Below, one piece after another: positions 1 to 6,863 of a stretch of DNA of 39,437 nt. Position 1 is the stretch's first letter. The number at the start of each line of letters is the position of its first letter. The stretch is from contig NZ_PPQZ01000029.1 of the NCBI RefSeq assembly GCF_002902525.1, forward strand, positions 1 to 39,437. The letters run 5' to 3'. Below the pieces are notes generated by a model. The model made no database searches. It worked only from the letters and a program-made list of their open reading frames with translations, and was not told the origin of the DNA. A program made the translations under genes and the position numbers. This DNA comes from Mammaliicoccus stepanovicii. GTDB taxonomy: Bacteria > Bacillota > Bacilli > Staphylococcales > Staphylococcaceae.

Positions 1-2
1 TT

Positions 3-54
3 TATAGTACATAGGGTGTACTATATTGAATGTATTAAGTACAGGAGGTGTACT
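3..54. promoter_or_regulatory. Two operator-like inverted repeats before the MarR gene
   Basis: TATAGTAC-N7-GTACTATA (3-25) is a perfect 8-bp dyad. A second dyad, AGTAC-N7-GTACT (38-54), has the same core and the same 7-nt spacer. The two centres are 32 bp apart, about three helical turns, and the second dyad covers the ribosome-binding site of the downstream regulator gene. This arrangement is typical of autoregulated MarR genes; binding by this protein is inferred. Confidence 0.6.
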
Positions 55-55
55 A

Positions 56-517
56 ATGATGGATAATGAGTTAAAAAAAGTGTTTAATCTTTTTCAAGAA
101 TCTATCGTTAATATTCATAGTGAGGTTGCAAAGATTTTAAGTAATTCAGGCTTAGACGAAGTGATTTCTAAAGAGCAATACCAAACACTTAAAATCGTAA
201 AAGAATCACCTGGTTCTACTTTTAGCTATATTGCGTCTAAGCAAGGCGTATTTAAAACAGCCATTTCAAATAGAATTAACAAACTTATGAAATTGAATTT
301 AATCTCGATTCAACAAGGTGAGGATAAGAGAGAAAAATCTGTATTGTTAACTGAAAAAGGTATTTCAGTTGTCAATCGCACGGAAGATATCATTTATGAA
401 ACGTTTAACAAAAAGCTATCACCACATTTTTCTGAAGAAGAAATCATCACATTTGTGAAACAGCTTCAAAAAGCTAACGACCTTATAACTGGAAAGGATA
501 ATGTAAATCATGTTTGA
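56..517 (+). CDS. MarR-family winged-helix transcriptional regulator
   Basis: A cytoplasmic dimeric repressor of the MarR type, about 153 residues, the usual family length. The central part (about residues 45-105) reads as a winged helix: a helix around EQYQTLKIVKES, a recognition-helix region around KTAISNRINKLMKLNLI, then a charged wing (QQGEDKREKSVLLTEKG). Long helices at both ends would form the dimer interface. The ATG at 56 (or 59) is preferred because AGGAGG lies at 43-48; the longer frame from TTG at 26 has no such signal. The stop overlaps the start of the next gene by 8 bases, so the two are translationally coupled. The regulator probably controls itself and the adjacent membrane protein through the two upstream dyads. 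The inducing ligand cannot be told. Confidence 0.88.
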   Translation: MMDNELKKVFNLFQESIVNIHSEVAKILSNSGLDEVISKEQYQTLKIVKESPGSTFSYIASKQGVFKTAISNRINKLMKLNLISIQQGEDKREKSVLLTEKGISVVNRTEDIIYETFNKKLSPHFSEEEIITFVKQLQKANDLITGKDNVNHV

Positions 518-1946
518 TGATATAAAAAACCTATGGACACATAAATTTTTATTAGTTTCACTTATAGCAATTATGCTTTTACCATTAATATATAGTTCTG
601 TATTTGTAGGTTCCCTGTGGGACCCTTATGGTAAAACACAAGATTTAAAAATTTCTGTCGTCAATGAGGATAATGGTGGCAAAGTAAATGGTAAACAAAC
701 TAATATTGGTGATGAAGTTGTCGATAAACTTAAGGACAATGATAAATTTAAATGGGAATTTGTGAAACAATCAACTGCTGATAAACATTTAGAACATGGC
801 GATTCATTCGCTGTTATCACAATACCATCTAACACATCAAAAAATGCAGGTTCTATGTTAGATAAAACACCAAAGAAAATTGATTTAAAAATTAAGACGA
901 ACCCTGGTTATAGCTATACAGGTGCTCAAATAGCAACTAAAGCTGTTACTGCCGTTGAAAATGATTTAAGCACGTCTGTTAGAGAACAATATATCTCAGA
1001 AATTTTTAAAGGTATGAATAAACTAACTAATGGTTATAAAGATACTTCTAAAGCACTTGGTCAGATGTCCGATGCTGAAAACCAACTAATCGAGGGAAGT
1101 AAACAAGTTGATGGTGGCTTAGAACAACTTGCTCCTATGGCTGGACAGCAAGGTCAACAACTACTTCAAGGAAGTATGAAAGTGACACAAGGTATTACAG
1201 ACTTACAAAGTAATAATAATAAATTAAAAGAAAATATTGATAAGGCTGTTAAACAATCAGAAGGCCAATATTTCAATGATAAAAATGTTAAAGCGATAAA
1301 CACACCTATCGTTTCAAGTGATAATGATTTAACTGAGGTTAATAACTATGGTCAAAGTTTCGCACCATATATACTTGCACTAAGTTTATTTGTTGGACCA
1401 GTAGCTTTCTCAGCTGTCTATCCTATCGATAAACGAATTGGAGATGCAACTGGATTCAGATGGTGGTTAAGTAAATTTGTTATATTCTTAACACAAGCAA
1501 TTGGTTCAGCAATTGCTTTAGCAATACTTTGTTTATATGGATTCGAGATTGATATTGCCAATCCTGGTTACTTTACATTAACGTTACTCATTTGGAGTAT
1601 AACTGCGTATATGATTGTTACTTTCTTAACAGTTGTATTAGGAAATATAGGTAAATTCTTATCCATTATTTTACTTATACTTCAGCTTGGTTCAAGTGAA
1701 GGTACATTCCCTATCCAGCTTTCCGGTGGTATATTCCAAACGTTACATCCATTCTCACCTATGAGTTATGTAATCAAAGCAATTAGAGAAAATATCTTTA
1801 ATTTCGAAAGTGACGTTACGTACTTGCATTCATTGATTATATTAAGTGTACTTGCAGTCGTATTTGCAGCACTAACATTGATTGTTTATATCGTACGTTC
1901 TAAATATCCACATCTAAGACGTAAAGCAAACGAAAATGACTACTAA
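510..1946 (+). CDS. YhgE/Pip-type ABC-2-like membrane protein (short form)
   Basis: A 478-residue integral membrane protein. One hydrophobic segment lies at about residues 12-34, followed by a large extracytoplasmic domain (about 36-280) rich in Gln/Asn with helical stretches such as GLEQLAPMAGQQ. About five further membrane segments follow between about 283 and 463, ending in a basic cytoplasmic tail. This is the plan of YhgE/Pip proteins, related to ABC-2 permeases and to the phage-infection protein and ESX-associated EsaA. The middle domain is much shorter than in classical YhgE. Coupling to a MarR regulator suggests an inducible envelope-stress or efflux role, but no ATPase is adjacent. 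The substrate is unknown. A hairpin terminator follows. Confidence 0.75.
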   Translation: MFDDIKNLWTHKFLLVSLIAIMLLPLIYSSVFVGSLWDPYGKTQDLKISVVNEDNGGKVNGKQTNIGDEVVDKLKDNDKFKWEFVKQSTADKHLEHGDSFAVITIPSNTSKNAGSMLDKTPKKIDLKIKTNPGYSYTGAQIATKAVTAVENDLSTSVREQYISEIFKGMNKLTNGYKDTSKALGQMSDAENQLIEGSKQVDGGLEQLAPMAGQQGQQLLQGSMKVTQGITDLQSNNNKLKENIDKAVKQSEGQYFNDKNVKAINTPIVSSDNDLTEVNNYGQSFAPYILALSLFVGPVAFSAVYPIDKRIGDATGFRWWLSKFVIFLTQAIGSAIALAILCLYGFEIDIANPGYFTLTLLIWSITAYMIVTFLTVVLGNIGKFLSIILLILQLGSSEGTFPIQLSGGIFQTLHPFSPMSYVIKAIRENIFNFESDVTYLHSLIILSVLAVVFAALTLIVYIVRSKYPHLRRKANENDY

Positions 1947-1989
1947 TATAAACTCACTATAATTCAAGTTATATATGTCTTGAAAAATT

Positions 1990-2038
1990 AAAACTGGTCG
2001 AGACTAATCTCATAAAGATTAGCCTCAACCAGTTTTTT
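1990..2038 (+). terminator. Intrinsic terminator after the MarR/YhgE operon
   Basis: The outer arms AAACTGGT (1991-1998) and ACCAGTTT (2028-2035) and the inner arms CTAATCT (2004-2010) and AGATTAG (2016-2022) form a long interrupted stem. It is followed by a T run. Confidence 0.75.
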
Positions 2039-2080
2039 AATTATAAATTTTTGAGGATGAACATAGACATAGAAAGGGTT

Positions 2081-2180
2081 TAAATCACGTTTTCGGTCCA
2101 GATAATCATTTATGTGGCCCGTAAATCACATTTTCAGACCAGATAACCATTTATGTGGACCGCAAATACAAATGTGATTA
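2081..2180. repeat. Tandem 41-bp imperfect repeat, each unit a hairpin
   Basis: Two adjacent 41-bp units (2081-2121 and 2122-2162) differ at only a few positions. Each contains a near-palindrome: CGGTCCAGATAA / TTATGTGGCCCG around TCAT at 2094-2121, and a matching one at 2135-2162. The element starts TAAATCAC and is followed at 2170-2180 by AAATGTGATTA, nearly the reverse complement of the start of unit 2. It lies between two convergent terminators, where no gene is seen. It could be an intergenic palindromic repeat or a small non-autonomous element. Confidence 0.65.
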
Positions 2181-2218
2181 ATAGTATAGGTCAATCATAA
2201 TATCAACCTTACTATAAA

Positions 2219-2255
2219 ATAAAGCCAAGACAAAAATTTGTGTCTTGGCTTTTCT
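2219..2255 (-). terminator. Terminator of the oxidoreductase operon
   Basis: A perfect 12-bp stem AAAGCCAAGACA (2221-2232) / TGTCTTGGCTTT (2241-2252) lies just past the minus-strand stop at 2262. A T-rich stretch follows on the minus strand. It may also work in the plus direction. Confidence 0.8.
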
Positions 2256-2261
2256 TACATT

Positions 2262-3266
2262 TTAATATTCAATTACAATTTTGCCGATACTATTTCCTTG
2301 CTCTATCATCTCATGTGCTTTCGTAATAGTTTCTACACTTAGTCCTTTTAAAGTTGTATTGATTGTTGTTTTTATCGTTCCACGATCTAATTGATAACTT
2401 AATTTTCTCAAATATTCATGATGTTGAATCATATCTTCTGTTTCATACTTAGGACGTGTGAACATAAATTCAAATGAGAATGTAACACTTTTGTCCTTTA
2501 ATAAGTTTAAATCAACATTATTCATAAAGTTTACCAATGCTACAATTCTTCCTCTTGGTTTTATCATATCAGCCATAACGTTAAAGTATGCATCACTACT
2601 GTGGGTATTAAAAATATAATCCACTTCTTCAATCTTATGTGCTTTTAGTTCGTCTGGAAGATGATGTTTATGATTTAATACAATGTCTGCTCCCATTTTT
2701 TCTGACCAGCGCTTAGTCTCTTTTCTGGAAGCTGTTGTGATAACTGTTAACCCTAAATTCTTCGCAATTTGAGTTGCGATTGAACCTACTCCACCTGCTC
2801 CATTAATTATGAGCAGTGTTTTGTCTTTATTATCATCTGGATTGAGTGAGATGTTCAAGCCTTCTACTAAGGCTTCATATGAAGTTAAAGAAGTTAATGG
2901 CAATGCTGCCGCTTCTGCATTTGTTAAATATTCCGGTTTAATACCAACAAGTTTTTCATCAACTAATTGATATTCTGCATTGGAACCATTTCTCGTGTTC
3001 GTACCTGAATAATAAACTTCGTCCCCTATATGAAACAATTCAACTTCATCACCAATTTCTTCTACTACACCTACTGCATCATAGCCTAACACTTTATAAT
3101 CATCATAATCCGCTGTTCTTAATTTTGTATCAACTGGATTGATACTTACAGCATTAACTTTCACTAAGAGATCTTGACCAGTTGGTTTAGGTTTCGGTAA
3201 ATTTAGCATTTCAAATTTATTTTCTTTACTTATATCAAAACCTTTTTTAAATCCTACTGCTTTCAT
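2262..3266 (-). CDS. Zinc-type alcohol dehydrogenase-family / NADPH:quinone oxidoreductase-like protein
   Basis: A 334-residue cytosolic medium-chain dehydrogenase/reductase. The N-terminal GroES-like catalytic domain includes NAVSINPVDTKLR and GYDAVGVVEEIG, where the Asp takes the place usual for this subfamily. The Rossmann domain carries the dinucleotide signature GAGGVGSIA at about residues 155-163. The cysteine ligands of classical zinc alcohol dehydrogenases are not evident, so it belongs with the quinone-reductase branch that databases often still call zinc-binding ADH family. It probably reduces quinones or enones with NADPH. Start: ATG with GGAGGTG upstream. It is the last gene of a probable operon with the acetyltransferase and DUF1272 genes (22-base gaps). 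The physiological substrate is unknown. Confidence 0.85.
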   Translation of the reverse strand: MKAVGFKKGFDISKENKFEMLNLPKPKPTGQDLLVKVNAVSINPVDTKLRTADYDDYKVLGYDAVGVVEEIGDEVELFHIGDEVYYSGTNTRNGSNAEYQLVDEKLVGIKPEYLTNAEAAALPLTSLTSYEALVEGLNISLNPDDNKDKTLLIINGAGGVGSIATQIAKNLGLTVITTASRKETKRWSEKMGADIVLNHKHHLPDELKAHKIEEVDYIFNTHSSDAYFNVMADMIKPRGRIVALVNFMNNVDLNLLKDKSVTFSFEFMFTRPKYETEDMIQHHEYLRKLSYQLDRGTIKTTINTTLKGLSVETITKAHEMIEQGNSIGKIVIEY

Positions 3267-3288
3267 AGATATTCACCTCCACTTTATT

Positions 3289-3729
3289 TTATAACTTTAA
3301 ACTATAATAATTATGGGTTTCATCTAATGTCATACCCATCTTCTTATATAGTTTATTCCCACCTATATTTGTCTTATGCGTTTCTAAAGATATATTTTTA
3401 TAGCCTTGTGATCTAGCATATTCGAATGCTTTGTTCATTAATTTTTCACCGATACGTTGACCTCTTGCCTCACTAGTTAAAAATAAGTCATTCAAGATTA
3501 GTTTATCGGACATTTCCAAAGATGACAGTACTGTATACAATTGAACAAATCCTATCACTTTATCATTATCTTCAGCTATAAAAATCGTAGACAACCCATT
3601 TTTTAAATTATTTTCTAAAAATTTTTGAGCATCCGTTGTATTTGATGTTTTATTGAAATAAACTCTATATTCATCAAAAATCGGCACGATTCGATCTACA
3701 TTCTCTGTATTAAGTTTAACAATATTCAA
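3289..3729 (-). CDS. GNAT-family N-acetyltransferase
   Basis: About 146 residues, a single GNAT domain. The acetyl-CoA pyrophosphate-binding motif A is visible as ARGQRIGEKLMNKAF, and the C-terminal part (THKTNIGGNKLYKKMGM) is the usual motif B with the strand/helix that closes the fold. TTG at 3729 is chosen as start because AGGGGGTGATAGA sits directly before it; the frame remains open further upstream, but that start would overlap the preceding gene without a binding site. The gene lies between a DUF1272 gene and an MDR oxidoreductase. The acceptor (amino acid, polyamine, drug or peptide) cannot be predicted. Confidence 0.82.
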   Translation of the reverse strand: MNIVKLNTENVDRIVPIFDEYRVYFNKTSNTTDAQKFLENNLKNGLSTIFIAEDNDKVIGFVQLYTVLSSLEMSDKLILNDLFLTSEARGQRIGEKLMNKAFEYARSQGYKNISLETHKTNIGGNKLYKKMGMTLDETHNYYSLKL

Positions 3730-3751
3730 TCTATCACCCCCTAGTTTGAAT

Positions 3752-3955
3752 TTATCTTTCACCAACGATTGTTCGAGAATCAGCTTGTATCTTTGGCCTC
3801 ACAACAAGTTCTCCGTTACATTTAGGGCATACATAATATAAATTTTCTGCGCACTCTCTACAATATGTATGTTCTTGTACACAAATGAATGCATTACTTT
3901 TATTGTGAAATTCATATTCACATTTATCACATTTCGGTTTCATTTCTAATACCAT
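3752..3955 (-). CDS. DUF1272 small zinc-binding protein
   Basis: About 67 residues, beginning MVLEMKPKC. Seven cysteines and one histidine are arranged as CDKC, an isolated Cys, H-x2-C-x2-C and CPKC, which fits two interleaved zinc sites of RING/zinc-ribbon style. The closing ELVVRP is typical of DUF1272. ATG at 3955 gives a good distance to GGAG at 3965-3968; ATG at 3961 is too close. No enzymatic motif is present. It is first in a probable operon with the GNAT and oxidoreductase genes, with an extended -10 (TGATATGAT, -10 at 3996-4001) and an inverted repeat TCACT-N6-AGTGA (4002-4017) upstream. Function unknown. Confidence 0.78.
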   Translation of the reverse strand: MVLEMKPKCDKCEYEFHNKSNAFICVQEHTYCRECAENLYYVCPKCNGELVVRPKIQADSRTIVGER

Positions 3956-4050
3956 TACCATCACTCCATAAAATTATGTTAATTTACTTATTTTCATCAT
4001 ATCACTTTTAGTAGTGAATATTAATTTTAAGGTTGTTATCTTAGTAAAAT

Positions 4051-4090
4051 AAATAGAGGTAAGAACGATTATATGTCCTTACCTCTATAC
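4051..4090 (-). terminator. Terminator after the dinB-like gene
   Basis: An 11-bp stem ATAGAGGTAAG (4053-4063) / CTTACCTCTAT (4078-4088), followed on the minus strand by TTTATTTTA. It lies just past the stop at 4101. Confidence 0.75.
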
Positions 4091-4100
4091 GTATTTGTTA

Positions 4101-4562
4101 TTAAATGCCTTGATCAACTTTATTAATCATTGTCTTCATTAAACTGATTTGACCAATATGATAGTTTGTATGAATAATTGCAAATGCAATTGTATCATCA
4201 AATTGATCCATTCCAGCAATAGGTTCATTTCTAGTCTTTCCTAATTGGTCATCTAGCCCAGTTAATATTCTTTCAATTTGTTGTGCTAGCATTTCTTTGA
4301 GTTCTTCGAAAGTAGGTTCATTTCCAGTGAATTCTTGTGGTGACGTACCTGGAGAGAATGACTTACCAAGTTTCGCACCTAATTTATTACTTTCTTCGCT
4401 AATTCCAAATATGAATGATTCGTTTGCAGCAAGTAAATGACCAAGTTGCCACTTTATATTATTGTTAGCATTTTCTAATTGAAAATCTGCTTGTTTCTCG
4501 TCTATATCTTTAATTAAATCACTTAACATTTGATATGATACTTTATATTGTTTCTTTAACAT
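4101..4562 (-). CDS. DinB-family protein (putative metal-dependent four-helix bundle)
   Basis: 153 residues, the standard DinB/YfiT length. The predicted four-helix bundle carries the expected histidines: one in GHLLAANE near residue 42, and two in the IIHTNYHIGQI segment near residue 133, which together would bind a divalent metal. Family members include thiol S-transferases of the bacillithiol system and many uncharacterised proteins, so a bacillithiol-transferase role is possible but not shown. ATG start with AGGGGGA upstream. It is cotranscribed with the VOC gene in front of it (17-base gap), which suggests a shared detoxification context. Confidence 0.82.
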   Translation of the reverse strand: MLKKQYKVSYQMLSDLIKDIDEKQADFQLENANNNIKWQLGHLLAANESFIFGISEESNKLGAKLGKSFSPGTSPQEFTGNEPTFEELKEMLAQQIERILTGLDDQLGKTRNEPIAGMDQFDDTIAFAIIHTNYHIGQISLMKTMINKVDQGI

Positions 4563-4579
4563 TATAATTCCCCCTACGA

Positions 4580-4954
4580 TTATTCCATTATTGCAAAGTA
4601 ATTCCCTTGCGTATCATGGAAGTTAACAACGCGTCCTTCAGGCATTTCAACTATATCATGACCTGTTAAGTTAGCTTCTTTTAATTTGTTATAAAGTTCA
4701 TCAAAATTAGTAGCCTTAAACATTAAAGAAGGTGTTTCTAAACTCACTTCTGGACTATACTTTTTAATGAATTCTTTATCAAAAATTGCGAATGAAGTTT
4801 GTGCTTCCTTATTTGGCGCAACTTCAACAACTTTATATCCTTCAGGAAGTTCGCTTTCACCAACTACAATAAAATCAAGAACCTCAGTCCAAAATTTAAC
4901 CGCTTTGTCTTGATCGTCTACATATAACATGACTTGTTGTAATTTTTCTATCAT
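4580..4954 (-). CDS. VOC (glyoxalase/bleomycin-resistance/dioxygenase) superfamily protein
   Basis: About 124 residues, one VOC module made of two beta-alpha-beta-beta-beta repeats. The first begins QQVMLYVDDQDKAVKFWTEVLDF and the second ends VVNFHDTQGNYFAIME, both characteristic. A terminal Glu could be a metal ligand, but the N-terminal His of true glyoxalase I is replaced (QQVMLYV), so metal use is uncertain. The start at 4954 is favoured by GGTGA a few bases upstream; an earlier in-frame start at 4966 lacks one. Promoter TTGCTA-N17-TATGAT precedes it. It forms a two-gene unit with the DinB-family gene. Substrate unknown. Confidence 0.8.
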   Translation of the reverse strand: MIEKLQQVMLYVDDQDKAVKFWTEVLDFIVVGESELPEGYKVVEVAPNKEAQTSFAIFDKEFIKKYSPEVSLETPSLMFKATNFDELYNKLKEANLTGHDIVEMPEGRVVNFHDTQGNYFAIME

Positions 4955-4984
4955 GATTTTCACCATCCATTTAGTTTTAAATAC

Positions 4985-5013
4985 ATCATACGATATGATT
5001 TTGTATATAGCAA
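4985..5013 (-). promoter_or_regulatory. Promoter of the VOC-DinB operon with an overlapping palindrome
   Basis: On the minus strand, -35 TTGCTA (5008-5013), a 17-nt spacer and -10 TATGAT (4985-4990). A perfect palindrome ATCATA-CGA-TATGAT (4985-4999) covers the -10, which is a plausible repressor site. Confidence 0.55.
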
Positions 5014-5070
5014 AAATTTAAACCAGATATTCAATCTAGCTAAGTTCATTCAGCAATACTTTAATATACA

Positions 5071-5736
5071 CTATACAATGTTCTTAAACTCTTCTAACGC
5101 ACGAATACTGTAATCCGCTTCAACGTCATCAACTTCACCAAAGTAACATGTTGCAATGCCAGCATTATGAGCACCTTGAATATCTGACACAATATTATCA
5201 CCAATCATTAAAACTTCTGATGCATTACCCGCCTCTAATTTATTTAAACAGTGTTGATAAAATGCAGCATGTGGTTTGTTATACCCAATTTGCCCAGAAA
5301 TGAAATGATAATCAAAATATTTCAGAATATCAGAATCAGCCATACGCTTCATCTGAGTTTCATATAACCCATTTGAGGCTGTAGCAATCGTATATCCTTT
5401 ATTTTTAACATAGTTTAGAATATCCTTTGCATCTTTAATCAAATCATGTGCATCATTTATTCCTTTACGAAACATCTGTTCTTTCTGCTCACCATTAACA
5501 GAAATCCCAAAGTGATTAAAAAAGCGTTCAAAGCGACCGAATAATACATCATTAATTACAACTTCTTCAGACTCAAGCTTTCTCCATAAATCACCATTAA
5601 TCTCACGATATAATGATAAATTCTCATCATTCATTTCTATACCTTCAGAATGAAAGATTGTCTTTAATACGTTTAACTCACCAGCATTAAAATCTAATAA
5701 TGTGTTATCTAAATCAAACAAAATATATTTATACAT
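5071..5736 (-). CDS. HAD-superfamily hydrolase, YjjG-type nucleotidase
   Basis: 221 residues, subclass I HAD phosphatase. Motif I is FDLDNT (nucleophile Asp8, acid/base Asp10), motif II the Ser in ATASNG, motif III the Lys in YNKPH, and motif IV GDNIVSD. The alpha-helical cap between motifs I and II fits the YjjG/YfnB group, which dephosphorylates pyrimidine and noncanonical nucleoside monophosphates. Soluble, Mg-dependent. ATG start with AAAGGA upstream. It lies 27 bases behind the HTH regulator gene, so it may share that transcript. The precise substrate is inferred from the family only. Confidence 0.85.
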   Translation of the reverse strand: MYKYILFDLDNTLLDFNAGELNVLKTIFHSEGIEMNDENLSLYREINGDLWRKLESEEVVINDVLFGRFERFFNHFGISVNGEQKEQMFRKGINDAHDLIKDAKDILNYVKNKGYTIATASNGLYETQMKRMADSDILKYFDYHFISGQIGYNKPHAAFYQHCLNKLEAGNASEVLMIGDNIVSDIQGAHNAGIATCYFGEVDDVEADYSIRALEEFKNIV

Positions 5737-5763
5737 AAGGTGATTCCTTTCTAAAATAAATCT

Positions 5764-5973
5764 TTATGTCGTTTCCTTATCATACACCATAATGTCACCA
5801 GGTTGACAATTTAAAAATTCACAAATTGCCTCTAAAGTGCTAAACCTTACTGCTTTAGCCTTTCCTGTTTTAAGTATAGATAAATTTGCGATTGTAACGT
5901 CAACAGCTTGAGAAAGCTCAGTTAAGGTAACCCCTTTTTCTTTTAATATTTCATCTAGTTTAATTTTGATCAT
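5764..5973 (-). CDS. YozG/Cro-type HTH transcriptional regulator
   Basis: 69 residues, almost entirely one XRE/Cro-type helix-turn-helix: LDEILKEKGVTLTELSQ, then AVDVTIANLSILKTGKAKAVRFSTLEAICEFL, ending with QPGDIMVY. This is the YozG-like minimal regulator typically found next to a DUF2975 membrane protein, as here. The start codon is 10 bases beyond the stop of that upstream gene, with AAGGTGAT bridging the junction. It probably controls its own operon through the palindromes near 6478-6526. The signal sensed through its membrane partner is unknown. Confidence 0.85.
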   Translation of the reverse strand: MIKIKLDEILKEKGVTLTELSQAVDVTIANLSILKTGKAKAVRFSTLEAICEFLNCQPGDIMVYDKETT

Positions 5974-5983
5974 GTTATCACCT

Positions 5984-6469
5984 TCATATGGTCAAGTCAT
6001 TTTCTTCTTTGATTGATTTGGATTTATCATAAATAGACAAAAAATTCATTAATACTATAGACACACAAACCAATAATGTGTTCGTGAGAAATGTAGTATC
6101 TAATAATTCTTTATATTTCATACCTATATCCAAAAAGTCTTTCATAGCATTTATACTCCCATATATTGTAATCATCATAGCAGCGAAAAATATCTTATCA
6201 TAATTTTTCTCGTGAAAGAAATCACCTCTAGTTATAATCTTTAAGAAGTTCAATAATAAAATAAAGAATGAAATCACAAGTAAAGTTTGAATTATAAATG
6301 CCATTAAATAATAAACTACACCATTTTTAAAATCAAATGCGACATATAGCGGGACAACTTGAAAGAACTTTACTAAATAAATAATAAAACATGCTAAATT
6401 AAGAACCATAGCTCCGATTGTTAAGTACATTGTTTGCTTTTCGTATTTACTAATTTTATTCAATTTCAT
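5984..6469 (-). CDS. DUF2975 membrane protein, partner of the YozG-type regulator
   Basis: 161 residues with four predicted membrane segments, at about residues 13-36, 52-76, 91-108 and 126-145. Between segments 2 and 3 lies the short motif RGDFFHEKN, characteristic of DUF2975 (YoaS-like) proteins. Starts at ATG with AAAGGAGAG directly upstream. Pairing with a small Cro-like protein is conserved in Bacillota and suggests a membrane sensor or an anti-regulator for it. Nothing in the sequence points to transport or catalysis. First gene of an operon with the HTH gene and probably the HAD gene. Confidence 0.82.
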   Translation of the reverse strand: MKLNKISKYEKQTMYLTIGAMVLNLACFIIYLVKFFQVVPLYVAFDFKNGVVYYLMAFIIQTLLVISFFILLLNFLKIITRGDFFHEKNYDKIFFAAMMITIYGSINAMKDFLDIGMKYKELLDTTFLTNTLLVCVSIVLMNFLSIYDKSKSIKEENDLTI

Positions 6470-6477
6470 CTCTCCTT

Positions 6478-6543
6478 TTATCGTTTTTCGATAAATAAAG
6501 TTCTGTATTTACATTTTACAATACAGGGTATAGAGAGTTAACA
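6478..6543. promoter_or_regulatory. Promoter and two palindromes upstream of the DUF2975-HTH operon
   Basis: Two perfect inverted repeats sit upstream of the DUF2975 gene: TTATCG-N5-CGATAA (6478-6494), just above its ribosome-binding site, and CTGTATT-N10-AATACAG (6503-6526). A minus-strand promoter TTAACT-N17-TAAAAT overlaps the second. Both are plausible operators for the small HTH protein. Confidence 0.5.
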
Positions 6544-6582
6544 AGTTATAAATCTTTGTATAATAAATGGGAGGTCATTAAA

Positions 6583-6831
6583 CTGAGAAGTATCGATAAA
6601 CGCGGGAAATTATCCGAAGATCCTTTTAGCTATCAAATTACGAAGAAGAGAACGGTCCGTATTTTCTTTGGAGGGAAAGAAATTAAGATTCTTAAAGATG
6701 CCAAAGCAGAACAATTAATTAAAAAAATGGAAGCAGTAGATTATGATGATTATGATGTCCAACTTCTATTAGCAAAAGTAACAGGTAACTTTAAACATGG
6801 AAATGAGAAAGTTCATAAGAGTAAATACTAA
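6583..6831 (+). CDS. Conserved small protein of unknown function, apparent CTG start
   Basis: About 82 residues, highly charged and soluble, with no membrane segment. It begins RSIDKRGKLSEDPFSYQITK, carries a short beta-rich central part (TVRIFFGGKEIKIL) and ends in a basic tail. I do not recognise a domain. The ribosome-binding site GGGAGG lies at 6569-6574, and the only sensibly spaced in-frame codon is CTG at 6583. A TTG at 6556 has no such signal, and TATAAT lies over 6559-6564. A hairpin follows the stop. It is divergent from the DUF2975 operon and convergent with the RCC1 gene. Function unknown; the start is the main uncertainty. Confidence 0.7.
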   Translation: MRSIDKRGKLSEDPFSYQITKKRTVRIFFGGKEIKILKDAKAEQLIKKMEAVDYDDYDVQLLLAKVTGNFKHGNEKVHKSKY

Positions 6832-6834
6832 ATA

Positions 6835-6863
6835 AACACCTTCAACGTCATGTTGAAGGTGTT
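6835..6863. terminator. Bidirectional hairpin between convergent genes
   Basis: A perfect 12-bp stem AACACCTTCAAC (6835-6846) / GTTGAAGGTGTT (6852-6863) with a 5-base loop. The T tracts are weak on both sides. The stop codon of the minus-strand RCC1 gene lies in the loop, so one arm encodes its last residues. Confidence 0.7.

Noticed and set aside
26-55. Upstream TTG start for the MarR gene
   Set aside because: The ribosome-binding site lies downstream of this codon, directly before the ATG at 56.
2081-2180. CRISPR-like repeats
   Set aside because: Two directly adjacent 41-bp units without unique spacers; not a CRISPR array.
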